Shown piece after piece: positions 1 through 9,730 of a stretch of 64,000 bases of DNA. Position numbers and translations under genes: made by a program. The notes beneath the pieces were generated by a model, which worked only from the letters and a program-made list of their open reading frames with translations, had not been told where the DNA came from and searched no databases. Positions within the stretch are counted from its first letter, which is position 1, and each line of letters starts with the position of its first letter. Source of the DNA: Pithys albifrons albifrons (Eukaryota > Chordata > Aves > Passeriformes > Thamnophilidae); the NCBI RefSeq assembly GCF_047495875.1, contig NC_092497.1:66325992-66389991 (forward strand), in the 5' to 3' direction.

Positions 1-499
1 ACCTTGAATTCAGAAGCTTTGCTGTCTATTTCTCTGTTTGAATATTTGTGCATGCTGTGTGTATACCCCTTCCCAAGTAATGCTATGTTTTCATGGGCAA
101 TCTTTTAGTGGTGTTTGCCAAGTGACTCAGCTGTTGTGTATTTTAGGTAAGATGGGCTTGACTGAAAGATATAGGGAAAAAGGTTTTAGCAGACCTTTTC
201 ATTTGTGTTGTGTCATCTCAGCTGGCTAAGGAGAGTTTTCTGACAAAAAATAGTATGTCACTTGGTAGTATTACCTCTTGTTGAAAATGTAACCAAAAAG
301 CAAATTTGGTGACCTTGATATGCTCTTGGACGGGCAGCACAGGTTTTTTTATAATGGAAAGACTTTAGAAAAAATTTGAGAAAAAAGTTTGCATCAAGAA
401 ATCACTAAAAGCAGTATAGGAGAAGAACTTGTGCACCTCAGCTGGCTGTAGTACGATGGCATATTTGTCCAAGTAAATGAGCAAACAGGGTTTGGTAAG
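1..499. other. Unique AT-rich sequence, no gene recognised
   Basis: This stretch leads up to the first solo LTR. I see no repeat family, splice-flanked exon or RNA gene in it. A 63-codon open frame at 38-229 has no recognisable motif and is within chance length for DNA of this composition. The last five bases (GTAAG, 495-499) are the left target-site duplication of the LTR that follows. Confidence 0.6.
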
Positions 500-1111
500 T
501 GTGGTAGTTTTGGCTTTAGGCCTCAGATAGACCTAAATTTTTCAGGCCCAAAGGATATGACACAGATGAGAAGGGACAAGCATCACCTGACTTAATCAAC
601 CAAAGAGGTATTTCGTATCATCTGACATCATCAAGAAGCATCAAGAGGTATAAAAAGAGAGAGGAGAATCTTCTGTCTCTTTTGGTCTTTGCCTCGGACC
701 CGTGGGGATGCAATGCCCTGCCTCTGCTGAGATTTGGCCTTGCTGCCATCCCCACTGTTGTTATCTAGGGAGGTGAACATTTTCTTGTTAATTTGTCTCC
801 TCTTTTGCTGGGAGTTTTCTTTGGAAGAGTTGTTGGGAGGTTTTGTGGGGATTGTGTGGTTGGAATCTGTATTATTTGGTCGAGTGACTCGGTAGTTATG
901 GTTTTTAGTCTGGTTTTCTTTTCTCACATTTGTATATATATGTATTATATCATATTCTGTTTTTAATTGTCTTTGTTTTATCTGATACAAGAAACTTGCT
1001 ACTTCCAGTTTGATTTTTTTTCTCTCCCTCCTTTTCCCTTGGTTGGGGTGTGGGGGGGACCCTTTCTCTCTGTGTTAGGCAGTTGGCATTTTGCCAGCTC
1101 AACCTCACACA
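500..1111 (+). mobile_element. Solo LTR of an endogenous retrovirus, family A copy 1
   Basis: A 612-bp element begins TGTGGTAGTTTT and ends CTCACACA, so it has the 5'-TG...CA-3' ends of an LTR. It lies between perfect 5-bp direct repeats, GTAAG at 495-499 and GTAAG at 1112-1116, which I read as the target-site duplication. A second copy at 19404-19956 shares its start, a CAACCAAAGA...ATTTCGTA block about 100 bp in, and the terminal GGCATTTTGCCAGCTCAACC block. A TATA box is present at 649-656. There is no internal retroviral sequence on either side, so this is a solo LTR left by LTR-LTR recombination. A 5-bp duplication is usual for ERVL-like (class III) elements; ERV1 usually gives 4 bp and ERVK 6 bp. 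That class call is inference. A 119-codon open frame on the other strand is incidental. Confidence 0.85.
649..656 (+). promoter_or_regulatory. TATA box inside solo LTR copy 1
   Basis: TATAAAAA lies about 150 bp into the LTR, where the U3 promoter of a retroviral LTR is expected. The aligned part of copy 2 (near 19530) reads GAGATAGGTAGG and has lost the box. Whether copy 1 still drives transcription is unknown. Confidence 0.5.
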
Positions 1112-1116
1112 GTAAG

Positions 1117-3118
1117 ACACTGTGAGTGCCTGAGGGATAGAAAGCAGCAGATATTGGTGTAGTGGCATCAGTGCTAAGTAGAATTACTGCAAAGGTAGGA
1201 GGGTTATAAAAATAAATTTAAAATGTAGGAGTAAAAACTGGGAATAAAGCATAATTCAGAATCTCTTTCACACAGATCGGGGAGGAAGAGGAAAGAGTGT
1301 GAATAAAGGAAATTTTAAACTATGATGAAGATCTAGGGACAAACACAGAGAGGTAAAATGTACTATCAACAGGAGGATTCTTTGCACTGAAAGACAACCT
1401 ACCTCTTACAGTACTACCAAGACAAATTCTGCTCTCAGTGCAAGTGATGTAAAGCCTGACTAATTCCATCTGTCACTTAGACTAGTGCAAATCTAAAAGA
1501 ACTACCAGAAAACAGAAGAATTAATTTGAATTTACTTTCATCTATCTAAAAAGCAAGATTTTACCCTATCTTATATGTGGAAAGCTGTTTTCTTTTATCT
1601 TCCATTTTAGAACAGTAAATCATTTACTCTACTCATTTTGGTTTCTTTGTTTTGCTTTTATCCCTGTTATTCTCTTCCCTTCCCCCCCCCCCCCCCCTTT
1701 TTTTCTTCTGTTTTGTACTGGCAGCTTAAATAAAAGAAACCAGGTTCTTCCCTCATCTAGACTGTCTCTTTAAAGTGTCATGTGAAACGTTCCTGCAGTG
1801 CTTTTCTAAGACCCTGATAGCTGCTGTTTATATTGATATGATCCACTCTATAATAGGAGCTTAATGTAAGTGCACCCTTATGTTATGCTTCAAATCACAC
1901 AGGTTTCAATTCACATTCCCCTAAAAAGCAAAAATGAGATTAGCATCTAAATTGAAATTGACGCTAAAGAAATCTGTGGAAAGAATAAGTCTAAAAAAAA
2001 TCTGAATATCAGTTTTAGGTTTCATTTTACTCTGTATCTTGGTCATTTCTCAGAAAATACGCTTTCAGTAATAAGCACTAAACTGTGTCTGGTCTTGCAC
2101 AGGTGTGCTGAGAGATGAAAAAGGAAGAAATTTAACCCTATTTAGTTGATGCCATTTTGAACATGTAGTTCCATCTGGGAAGCTTTAGGTCAGCCCAAGT
2201 GAGGATGCAAGGGCTCCAATTGTCCTATCTTTTCCTAACTGGAGATGCAGATAAAGCATATTTCCTGGTCAGTCACTGTTCCCATGGTCAGTCGCTGTTG
2301 TATCCTTCTTCCTTGCCCTCCACCCCAGCAGTTCTTAGAGCTTTGGGTTTACTTTTGACACCCTACTGTCCTGGGAGTGTGTCTGGCATAGAGATGGCAA
2401 AAGGTTTGAATAAAACAAAATTCTTTTAAGATATAGCTGTAATTCCTTAGTTTACTGCTAGTCCTCATGTAAAACAGTGTTCAGAGTAAAACCAAAGGAA
2501 AAAGCATGAGCTGATTCATTTTTGCCCTCACCAAAAATGCACAGTATAGTTTCCAAGCTTTCTATGCACACAGTAACTGATGATAAGTAAAGAGATCTGA
2601 GTGATGCATGCCCTCTCAATTTTCATTAACTTCAGTGTGCAGGGAAGATATCAGAAGATTTGCCACAAACTTCCAGTGACAGTAGATTTCCCCATAATGA
2701 GCTCATAAACTGATGCCTCTCACCAAAATGAAGGAGTCAGAATCCATGTGAGAAATCTTAACAAAGCAGAATGACCAAAAAAGAACTGAAAATAATAGTT
2801 GATGAAAGAAAAGGAGAATGGGCTGAAGGAGTGTAATGTCACCATCACTACTTTCACGATTTTGAGCCCAGTCATGGTGGAAATCTGAGCACTGCAAAGT
2901 AATCATTCTGATATTAACGGAAGTATTTTAAGAGCACTCTAATATCTTTCTGAGGAATAGCATATGGTACTTAAAAGAAAGCTTGCCATGATGAAGGAGA
3001 AGATACAAACTCTGCTGTGGGATACCATTATGTATTTCTAAAAGAGAAGCAACTTCAACACTTCAAGTAGCTATTTCTTGTTTCATTCATAACAAATACT
3101 TAGCTGTTGTGTTACCAG
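1117..3118. other. Unique sequence with a C16 tract, no gene recognised
   Basis: Past the LTR the DNA is unique and AT-rich. The only landmark is a homopolymer run of 16 C followed by 7 T at 1682-1704. Open frames at 2199-2429 (plus) and 2703-2906 (minus) are short, lack motifs and show no splice-site support. Confidence 0.55.
1682..1704. repeat. Poly-C/poly-T homopolymer run (C16T7)
   Basis: Sixteen consecutive C followed by seven T sit within a pyrimidine-rich flank (about 1660-1710). The complementary strand carries G16, which can form intermolecular or slipped quadruplexes. Homopolymers of this length are prone to sequencing error, so the exact count is uncertain. Confidence 0.9.
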
Positions 3119-3156
3119 GAGGGGTTGGGAGGGGGTACTGGGAGAGGGGGCAGGGA
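3119..3156 (+). other. G-quadruplex motif
   Basis: Six G-runs of three or more (GGGG, GGG, GGGGG, GGG, GGGGG, GGG) are separated by loops of one to four bases. This satisfies the canonical four-run quadruplex pattern with runs to spare. It stands out in otherwise AT-rich DNA. No adjacent gene gives it an obvious role. Confidence 0.7.
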
Positions 3157-3374
3157 AGGTGCATTTATGTAACATTGGCCCTCACAACAGTGCAGCAAAA
3201 CCCCAGCAGTATGTGAAGAAGTTGATACCTTTTTATTCCATATATGCAAAACAAAAAGTAAAAAAACCCTTAAATTCTCAAAATGCATTTGCTCCCCCTA
3301 ATCCTATCATCAGCTACCCAAATTTACATTAATTTCATCAGGATTTCACATGAACAAAAATAAATTAAGTAAAG

Positions 3375-3492
3375 TCCCCAGGGTTTGGCCCAGAATGGTG
3401 TGACTCTTGGGGATGGTCCTATGCAGGGCCAGGAGTTGTACTTGATGATCCTTGTGGGTCCCGTCCAACTCAGCATATTCTGTGATTCTGTG
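3375..3492 (+). mobile_element. CR1 LINE, 3' terminal fragment
   Basis: The 3' untranslated tail of a CR1 LINE in plus orientation. It contains the characteristic run GACTCTTGGGGATGGTCCT, then TTGATGATCCTTGTGGGTCC and CCAACTCAGCATATTCTGTG, and ends in the CR1 terminal repeat ATTCTGTGA. Only about 118 bp remain, which is the severe 5' truncation usual for CR1 copies. It is the only plus-strand CR1 in the window. Confidence 0.85.
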
Positions 3493-5591
3493 AAATCTAC
3501 TGTTGTCAGATTTAGTTACTGTTATCAGTTTAAACCAGCAGGCTAAGTGAGACAATCTAGGGAACCCGGTACCACCCTGCCCATTTAAAACATCAAGACA
3601 GACTTTTGCAGCAAGGTCACAATGAGTTTGGAGTTTGAATTCCCATGAGAAGCAACTAGCACAGGAGCAAGTACTATTTTCATTTCATTTACAATGGACA
3701 AGATTTCCATCAATCTGTGCATTTATAAGACTTAAAGATCTCATTACTCTATATGAAATTGTAGCAATTGCACTATGATAAATTGAAAATGGACATTTAT
3801 AATGACTTACTAATATTCTGGGTCAGCAATAAAATAAATTAAAATGTGTCTCAAAAACCTAAGGACTTAAGCGGTGTATTTTCAGTCTATAAAGATAATG
3901 ATAGTGTTCAAAGCTGTATTACATCTGGGTTTACAGCCAAACTTTCAGATAAGAGATGTGAGACTGATTGAACTGCATGTTTGGACTTCTGCCCAAGAAT
4001 AACTATGCTAGGAAAAACATCACCAAGAAAACTGGAAAAATTCAGATAGAAGCACATCTCCTTAGAGTTTTGTTAAGTACTTTTTGTGTTACTATCCAGG
4101 TGACAGTTCTGGATCCTGTCCTTATTTATTTAATGCCCTCTAGAATAGCCATCATATTCATGTGCACATATACACTCAGTATAGATATAGTGTATAATCT
4201 TCTAGTATTTTATCAAGTTGCATTTTTTTCAGCTGGTCTTTTGCTTGAAGCACTTACAGTAGTTATTTAACAACGTGTAAGAAAGAAAAAGAAAATGGAT
4301 TTCTCATCTGATCCACAGACTTTTTGAATCGAATATTGAATAAAAATCATTCCTTTTATTAAAAATGTTAGTATGTCAAATATATAAACCCTTAATTAAT
4401 AAAACTTTCTTTTTCCTCTCCATGTGTCATTCTTGCCTTCCTTCCTCTTGTCTGTTTCTCTGAATCAGAAGCATTTTCCTGTGTTCAAGATAAAGATTTA
4501 TGTGAATAGCCCATCTATCAAACTTTCAACAAAGACCTAATATCAAGCTCATGTTGTCATATTTCCATGCAGAAAGTCTGCACCTTTTTAAAGCAAGATA
4601 ACAATAGTAACAGATGAACCACTATCAAATTTCCCAAAATATCTATAGGGTTTATTTTAGTTACTCCTCTAAAACCAAATTTGCTTCATTTGCTTAAAAA
4701 TAATAACTATTACTTCTACCCTCTGACACTTGCAACAAGTTACCTAAAACACCATTGCCAAAAAAGATGGATATGTATGTTAAGGCTCACTGACAATTTC
4801 AAATTATTAAAACAATATACAGACAGAACTCATTAAAATAAACAATTACTTGGAAAATACAATGTCTGCATACATAAAGCATAGAAGAAATATTATGTAG
4901 TCTGAAGAATTTAGCCTGTTCAGGGGTTTAAGAGGTAATCTGCCTTTGTCAAACACATCTACAAGATATCTGGCATAGAGGAGCTATGAAAGAAAAAAGA
5001 TATTTGTTTCAGAAAGTTTAAGAAAGAAACAGGTGGGCAAAAAATATCTGAACAGCTTATTCTGCATGTCTCAGAATGTGAATCTTATGACTAAATGGAG
5101 ATGTTTAATCTGAGTTAGTCACTGTTGCTTTCCTGTCTAACCTATGACAATCTAAACAAACTAGCCAGTGGTGTCTTGGAAATGATAAATTTCTTCTGAA
5201 AACAGATGTCTAAAATAAGGTCGATCAAATTGAAAAGTGCCTATGAAGACACTTCTAAGTGAAGAGAATTTCAGGGATTGAAATCGGAGCTTAGGAGAGT
5301 GGTTCAGACAAGTGTATCTACACTATAGACATACACAACTCAATGAGATGAACCCTGTACTTGGGCTCTGCAACTTAACAGCAACTGGCAGCTTAATTTA
5401 TGGATCATTGGGTCAGATTCTGTCAATGGAAAGAAAAGAAGAGACTAGAATGGAATATCAAATTATTCCTTCTTAAATGTAAAAAACAAGGGAAAATTGC
5501 TGCAGCATTACTCTTCCCTGACTCAGCAGTTTTGAAATGACACAATTAATTTTATAAATATGCCATATTAATATTTAGAAATCTGCTATGT

Positions 5592-5610
5592 CAATATTCC
5601 TGGAATATTG
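5592..5610. repeat. 19-bp perfect palindrome
   Basis: CAATATTCC (5592-5600) is the exact reverse complement of GGAATATTG (5602-5610), with a single T at the centre. It lies 4 bp before the larger inverted repeat at 5615-5666. Confidence 0.85.
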
Positions 5611-5614
5611 AGAC

Positions 5615-5666
5615 GCAGTCACTTTAACTACTTCATTGTGCAATGATAAGGAGTTAAAGTGACTGC
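5615..5666. repeat. 52-bp imperfect hairpin with 15-bp perfect outer arms
   Basis: GCAGTCACTTTAACT (5615-5629) pairs perfectly with AGTTAAAGTGACTGC (5652-5666). The inner part continues with one mismatch, three pairs (CTT/AAG), a two-base bulge and CATTG/CAATG (5634-5638 and 5641-5645). The fold is about 23 bp long with almost no loop. It could be a tiny foldback or miniature transposon remnant, or a hairpin-forming transcript. It is shorter than a usual microRNA precursor and I see no tail typical of a retroposon. Confidence 0.8.
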
Positions 5667-6728
5667 AATAAGTCCTCATGTCTTCCAGTTCTGGTAGCTT
5701 GTATCTGTGAAACCTGGACTTCTGTTAAATTAGAAAGGTATCCAATGGGATAAGCAGAAGGGTGGGGAAAAACTGTTGTGAGGAAGACCACAAAATCAAA
5801 TGAGCATTTGACTCTGGGGAGTTCAAGGCCTACAAATTTAGAGTTCAAAGCTCAAAAGATCCAAGAGTTTAAAGAGATTGTTTAGAAGGCTAGATGAACT
5901 TTAATTCACTTCAAGGGATTTATTAGGAAAACCCAAAAATAACTCCTGTCTTGTGGGGTCAGTCCTAATGAGTCACGTGAGAACGACATTGAGGCGTCAT
6001 ATATCTTTAGGCTACAACGTACCTACTAATGGTGGCAAACCCCTAGAAACCATTTCTGTTTTATTGGAGGTTTTTTGTCTTGTTTTTTCTCTTTTTTGTT
6101 GTTGTTTGGTTTTTTCAATATTTAGATCAGGAGTCAGAGTGAGTTACAAAATGCTACCCTTCTCTTGATCCAGACTATCTCAAAATTTGTATGTCAGCAG
6201 CAGCCTATCAGTTCCTCCCATGGTAATTACATCAGGTTATACCATGTAGTGCTTTTACTTTTTCCATTTTGGTACAGACTCTCCATTAATCTCCAGGGGT
6301 GAAACACAGAAGCAGAAGCAAACAGATTATTTCACTGACATCTGGGACATTAAAACTGAGATTTTTGTGAACGTAAAAGGATGTAGTTAGTCCTTGCCAG
6401 CATCCCCTATCTGGTGTGGCATACAGAGAGCTCTGTGGGTCTCCGGCGAAATAAAAGAAATGAAGTGACCCATGGAAAAAAAGGTGACATGAGTAGAAAA
6501 CAAAAAGGTTAGGATGTTTATTTACAAGTTGAGCTTCACAGGGATACTGTGAACCTATGGGGTGTGTCAGCTTTCCAGACATAAGATTTGTTTTACTTTC
6601 TATTAGGGCATTAGGTGAATTACACACACTGCTCAGAAAAATTTATCCTCCTAGTTATTAATTATTCACTCCTACATGTTCACCAGGCTCTTTATGCTTT
6701 TCCAAAAAAGAAATATAAAGGAAAAGAT

Positions 6729-6784
6729 GTACATACACTTACATATTTGTGGTATGTATGTGTATTTATGTATGTGTATGTATT
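6729..6784 (+). repeat. TATG/TGTA-rich low-complexity tract
   Basis: A degenerate run of TGTA, TATG and TTTA units, broken by point changes. It gives rise to overlapping short open frames that should not be taken as genes. Confidence 0.6.
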
Positions 6785-8444
6785 TCCTCACATCTATGGA
6801 AGAAGACTTTAACATTCTTGCACATTTTAAGCATCATTTTTCCTCAATAAGAAAGTGAAAAGAAATATATTTTTTTCTAAAGAAGACCCTTGTATTTGCC
6901 TCATGAGATTTGTAATTATCCTTGTGGGAAAGCCAGTGACAATAACTATTTCATCAAAAGTAACAATCAGTTCACAAGTGGGGAAGAAAGTGAAGAAAAT
7001 TAATTAGGGATAGGATATTGTCATTATATACCAAAAATTTCCCTGAAATCTGGTGATTTTTTTTAAGTCATACTATGCCAGGACCTTAGTTGCTGAATCA
7101 AAAGTTCTTATCCATGAGGCACGTGTTCAGTTTTGAGAACATGTGTATTATTTGCTAATTTATTTAGAAATATAACATTTTATTTCAATTATACACTGAA
7201 TTTTTAACATTTGAATTACATATGTGTGTTGGAAGCATAACATTTCCAAACAGAAGGAATTTCTTTATGAGAATTATTTTTGGCCACTCATATTTTTTGA
7301 TTGTTAAAGTTGTTTTAAATACATAGCTGAACAGGAGTAATGAGATTGTCAGTTCTAATGAGAATAACCTTTGTTTTTCATTAATGGAAAAAACCTGCAA
7401 TTAAAAAAATGCTTTGATTCAGTAGGGCTAAGCATACTTGATATCAATGTACAGCAATCCTTACTGCAGACCAGGGAGAAACTAACATGTTTCCCTCTCT
7501 GATTAAATTACTGGAGATGAGAAAAGCACACAGGTGGTTTGGGTCTCTTGACTAATTCTTTTCAGCCAAGGTCATGATATGCTTTTGGAGCTTAGCAATG
7601 GCTGAATAGCCTAGCACCCATGGGAGCCATAGATTACCACACAAGCCTGTCAGGAAAATGAACAATTACTCACCATACTTTAAAAGACCAAGACTGTTTT
7701 TACAATGCCTTGCCTTTCTTTTAAGTGCAGTTAAACGAAGGCAACATGATCTGTACAAGAGAGTATCTGCATGCAGCATCTCAGGTCAAACAGTTGTAGG
7801 AAAGCATAGGCTCTGGCATGCTAGGGACCATTTTTGAATAGGTGACCACCAGTGTGGCTCACCAAAACTAACCAAACGATTTTAGCACTTCTTCCTTTTT
7901 CTTCCTGAACTTTTGTCTTGCTCCACTATGGTATAAGGCTTGTGTTCATATTTGGCAGGCAGACCTGCATGTCACCAGCAAGCTCCTACTTTCAAACAGT
8001 TGCAGATAGACACAATACAAACATAACTTTACTAAAAATAAATCATGATTTTTACAGTAGTCACCTGCAGCATGTCTGAGCTGCAAGAGCATGGGCAGAG
8101 ACAGGTTAAGACCAGGAACAGCACAAAGATGAAGGATTTCATAATAAAATAAACACTTGGAATGAGAGTTCCTGATTCTTCTTGGTCTCTGGAAAAACAA
8201 GGAGGAAGGCAGCCACAGTGGAATCAAGGAGAAAGGAAAGAGAAACTGTCATAAGTACCTAGGAAAGACAGAATCTCCAGGGAAGGAATCTGTGTACTGT
8301 CCATGGAAGAAACTCAAGCACTGAAAAATACTTACCAGGAAGAACTGTCTGTTTGCAGAGTCAGAGAGCTTTACAAGCACTTCTTAATGAGGATAAGCAG
8401 TTGAACTTGGATATTCACTTTAAAGTATCAGGAGAGAAGAATAA

Positions 8445-8478
8445 ACTCCAAAGTAGTCTTTACTCCAAAGTAGTCTTT
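8445..8478. repeat. 17-bp perfect tandem duplication
   Basis: The unit ACTCCAAAGTAGTCTTT occurs twice head to tail (8445-8461 and 8462-8478) without a mismatch. This suggests a recent local slippage duplication in unique DNA. Confidence 0.85.
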
Positions 8479-9619
8479 TGACTCTTTTGAAATCAATGCA
8501 AGATCTACCACTGACTTTGTAGCACTAGAACTTTCTTGAAGCTGTCGAAGTGTGAACCTGGGTCTGCCATACTACTCTTGAGGGTTTTACCCAAAAGAAA
8601 AAGGATTTAAGACTGAGAGAAGTAGATCTCTACTTGTGATAATTTACAACCCAAAATAGATTTGTATTTCATTGCTGACATTTGCAATTGCTTTTCTTGC
8701 TATTTTCTGTATGTATAGGATTCCATTTCTACCCTTTCCTGCTGCTGGCTTTGCTGTAATCCCCTTTTGCCTGGAGGGAGGAAGAGGAACAGATGGCATT
8801 CAGCTAGGCAATTAGACAACATAGTAAAAGCAGTAAACTTCCACATTTAACTTCTCAGGCTATCTCCTCAAGTCATCCCCTTGTGTCTACCATGAAAAGT
8901 TAATGATTGTAAAATTATTTCCTTCTATCTATCTAAAGTCTTAATTGATACTAAAGTGACCAAAGCAATTTTGATTGACATTTTCTGAGGCTCATGAACT
9001 AGTTCATTCTGATCATTCATAATTGCCCATACTGCTATAAGCATTATGTACCTCAGCCACCAAAATATTCATCAGCTCCCAAATGTGAACTACTAAATGC
9101 TCAGGCCTCAAAAGCCTGGGAAGCTAGTTACAAAGCAGTATGGGCAGAACTCAAAAGAGAAAAATGAAAGAGAGGGGAATTAACAAGAACAAATACAGTG
9201 TTCAAAATAAAAATTATCAAGCTATTTGCATTGTAAATGAAGCATCCTCTGAAACCTTGCTGTAACTACAGCGATGCTAGATAACATTCTCTCCACAAGA
9301 AAGAAATAAAGGAAAGATGTTGATTTTCTGGATCCTCTGGTTATCCTCTGTGTTAGTGTTAGAGAGCAGATTGAAGAAATTATAAAACTAGCGTAAATAA
9401 CTGTAAGTGTGTAACAGCATGTCATTTATTCATTGTTAGGCTTCGCAAAAAGATTTGGAAAGGGCTCTACCCATGTGGGTGTGTCCTTCGAGCCTGCTCA
9501 GTGGATGTTTTTTTAAGTGAGGAACAGTATGTGCGAAACTGGCCCCACCCTTTAACTCCTAAGGTTCATCTGCCATGGCTGAGCGAGCTTGGACAGTGAC
9601 AGTGAAGCCCTCGGAACTA

Positions 9620-9730
9620 GAACCTACAGCCCCCGGTATTCCCAGGACATCTCCTATCCAAGTACTAATTGGGCCTGACCCTGCTTAGCTTCTGAGATCT
9701 GATGGAATCAGAAGTCAGGGTGGCATTTAA
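9620..9730 (-). pseudogene. 5S rRNA-derived pseudogene or SINE head, antisense
   Basis: Read on the minus strand, this 110-bp stretch follows vertebrate 5S rRNA over nearly its full length. On the plus strand the blocks CCTACAGC, CCCGGTATTCCCAGG, ATCCAAGTACTAA, CCTGACCCTGCTTAGCTTC, GAGATC and CAGGGTGG appear in the right order and spacing for the complement of 5S. From memory of 5S I estimate about 85 percent identity; many of the differences look like CpG decay (C to T or G to A). The internal control region is altered and there is no T-run terminator at its 3' end (just below 9620), so it is not a functional gene. It could be a simple retropseudogene or the head of a 5S-class SINE; the 180 bp downstream (9440-9619) match nothing I know. 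Confidence 0.8.

Larger units (their letters stand above)
3493..9619. other. Unique AT-rich sequence with minor simple repeats, no gene recognised
   Basis: About 6 kb with no recognisable interspersed repeat or exon. Minor items are two adjacent palindromes at 5592-5666, a T/G-rich tract near 6055-6115, a TATG-rich tract at 6729-6784 and a 17-bp tandem duplication at 8445-8478. The open frames here (up to 113 codons, for example 6286-6627 minus) carry no motif I recognise. They are within chance length for two strands of this composition. Confidence 0.5.

Noticed and set aside
631..1168. Minus-strand open frames of 119 and 72 codons
   Set aside because: They lie antisense in the solo LTR and are not retroviral proteins; their composition follows the pyrimidine-rich LTR middle.
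3530..3543. TTTAAACCAGCA matching the 3' end of LTR family B
   Set aside because: Only 12 bases match and there is no LTR body next to it, so it is probably coincidence.
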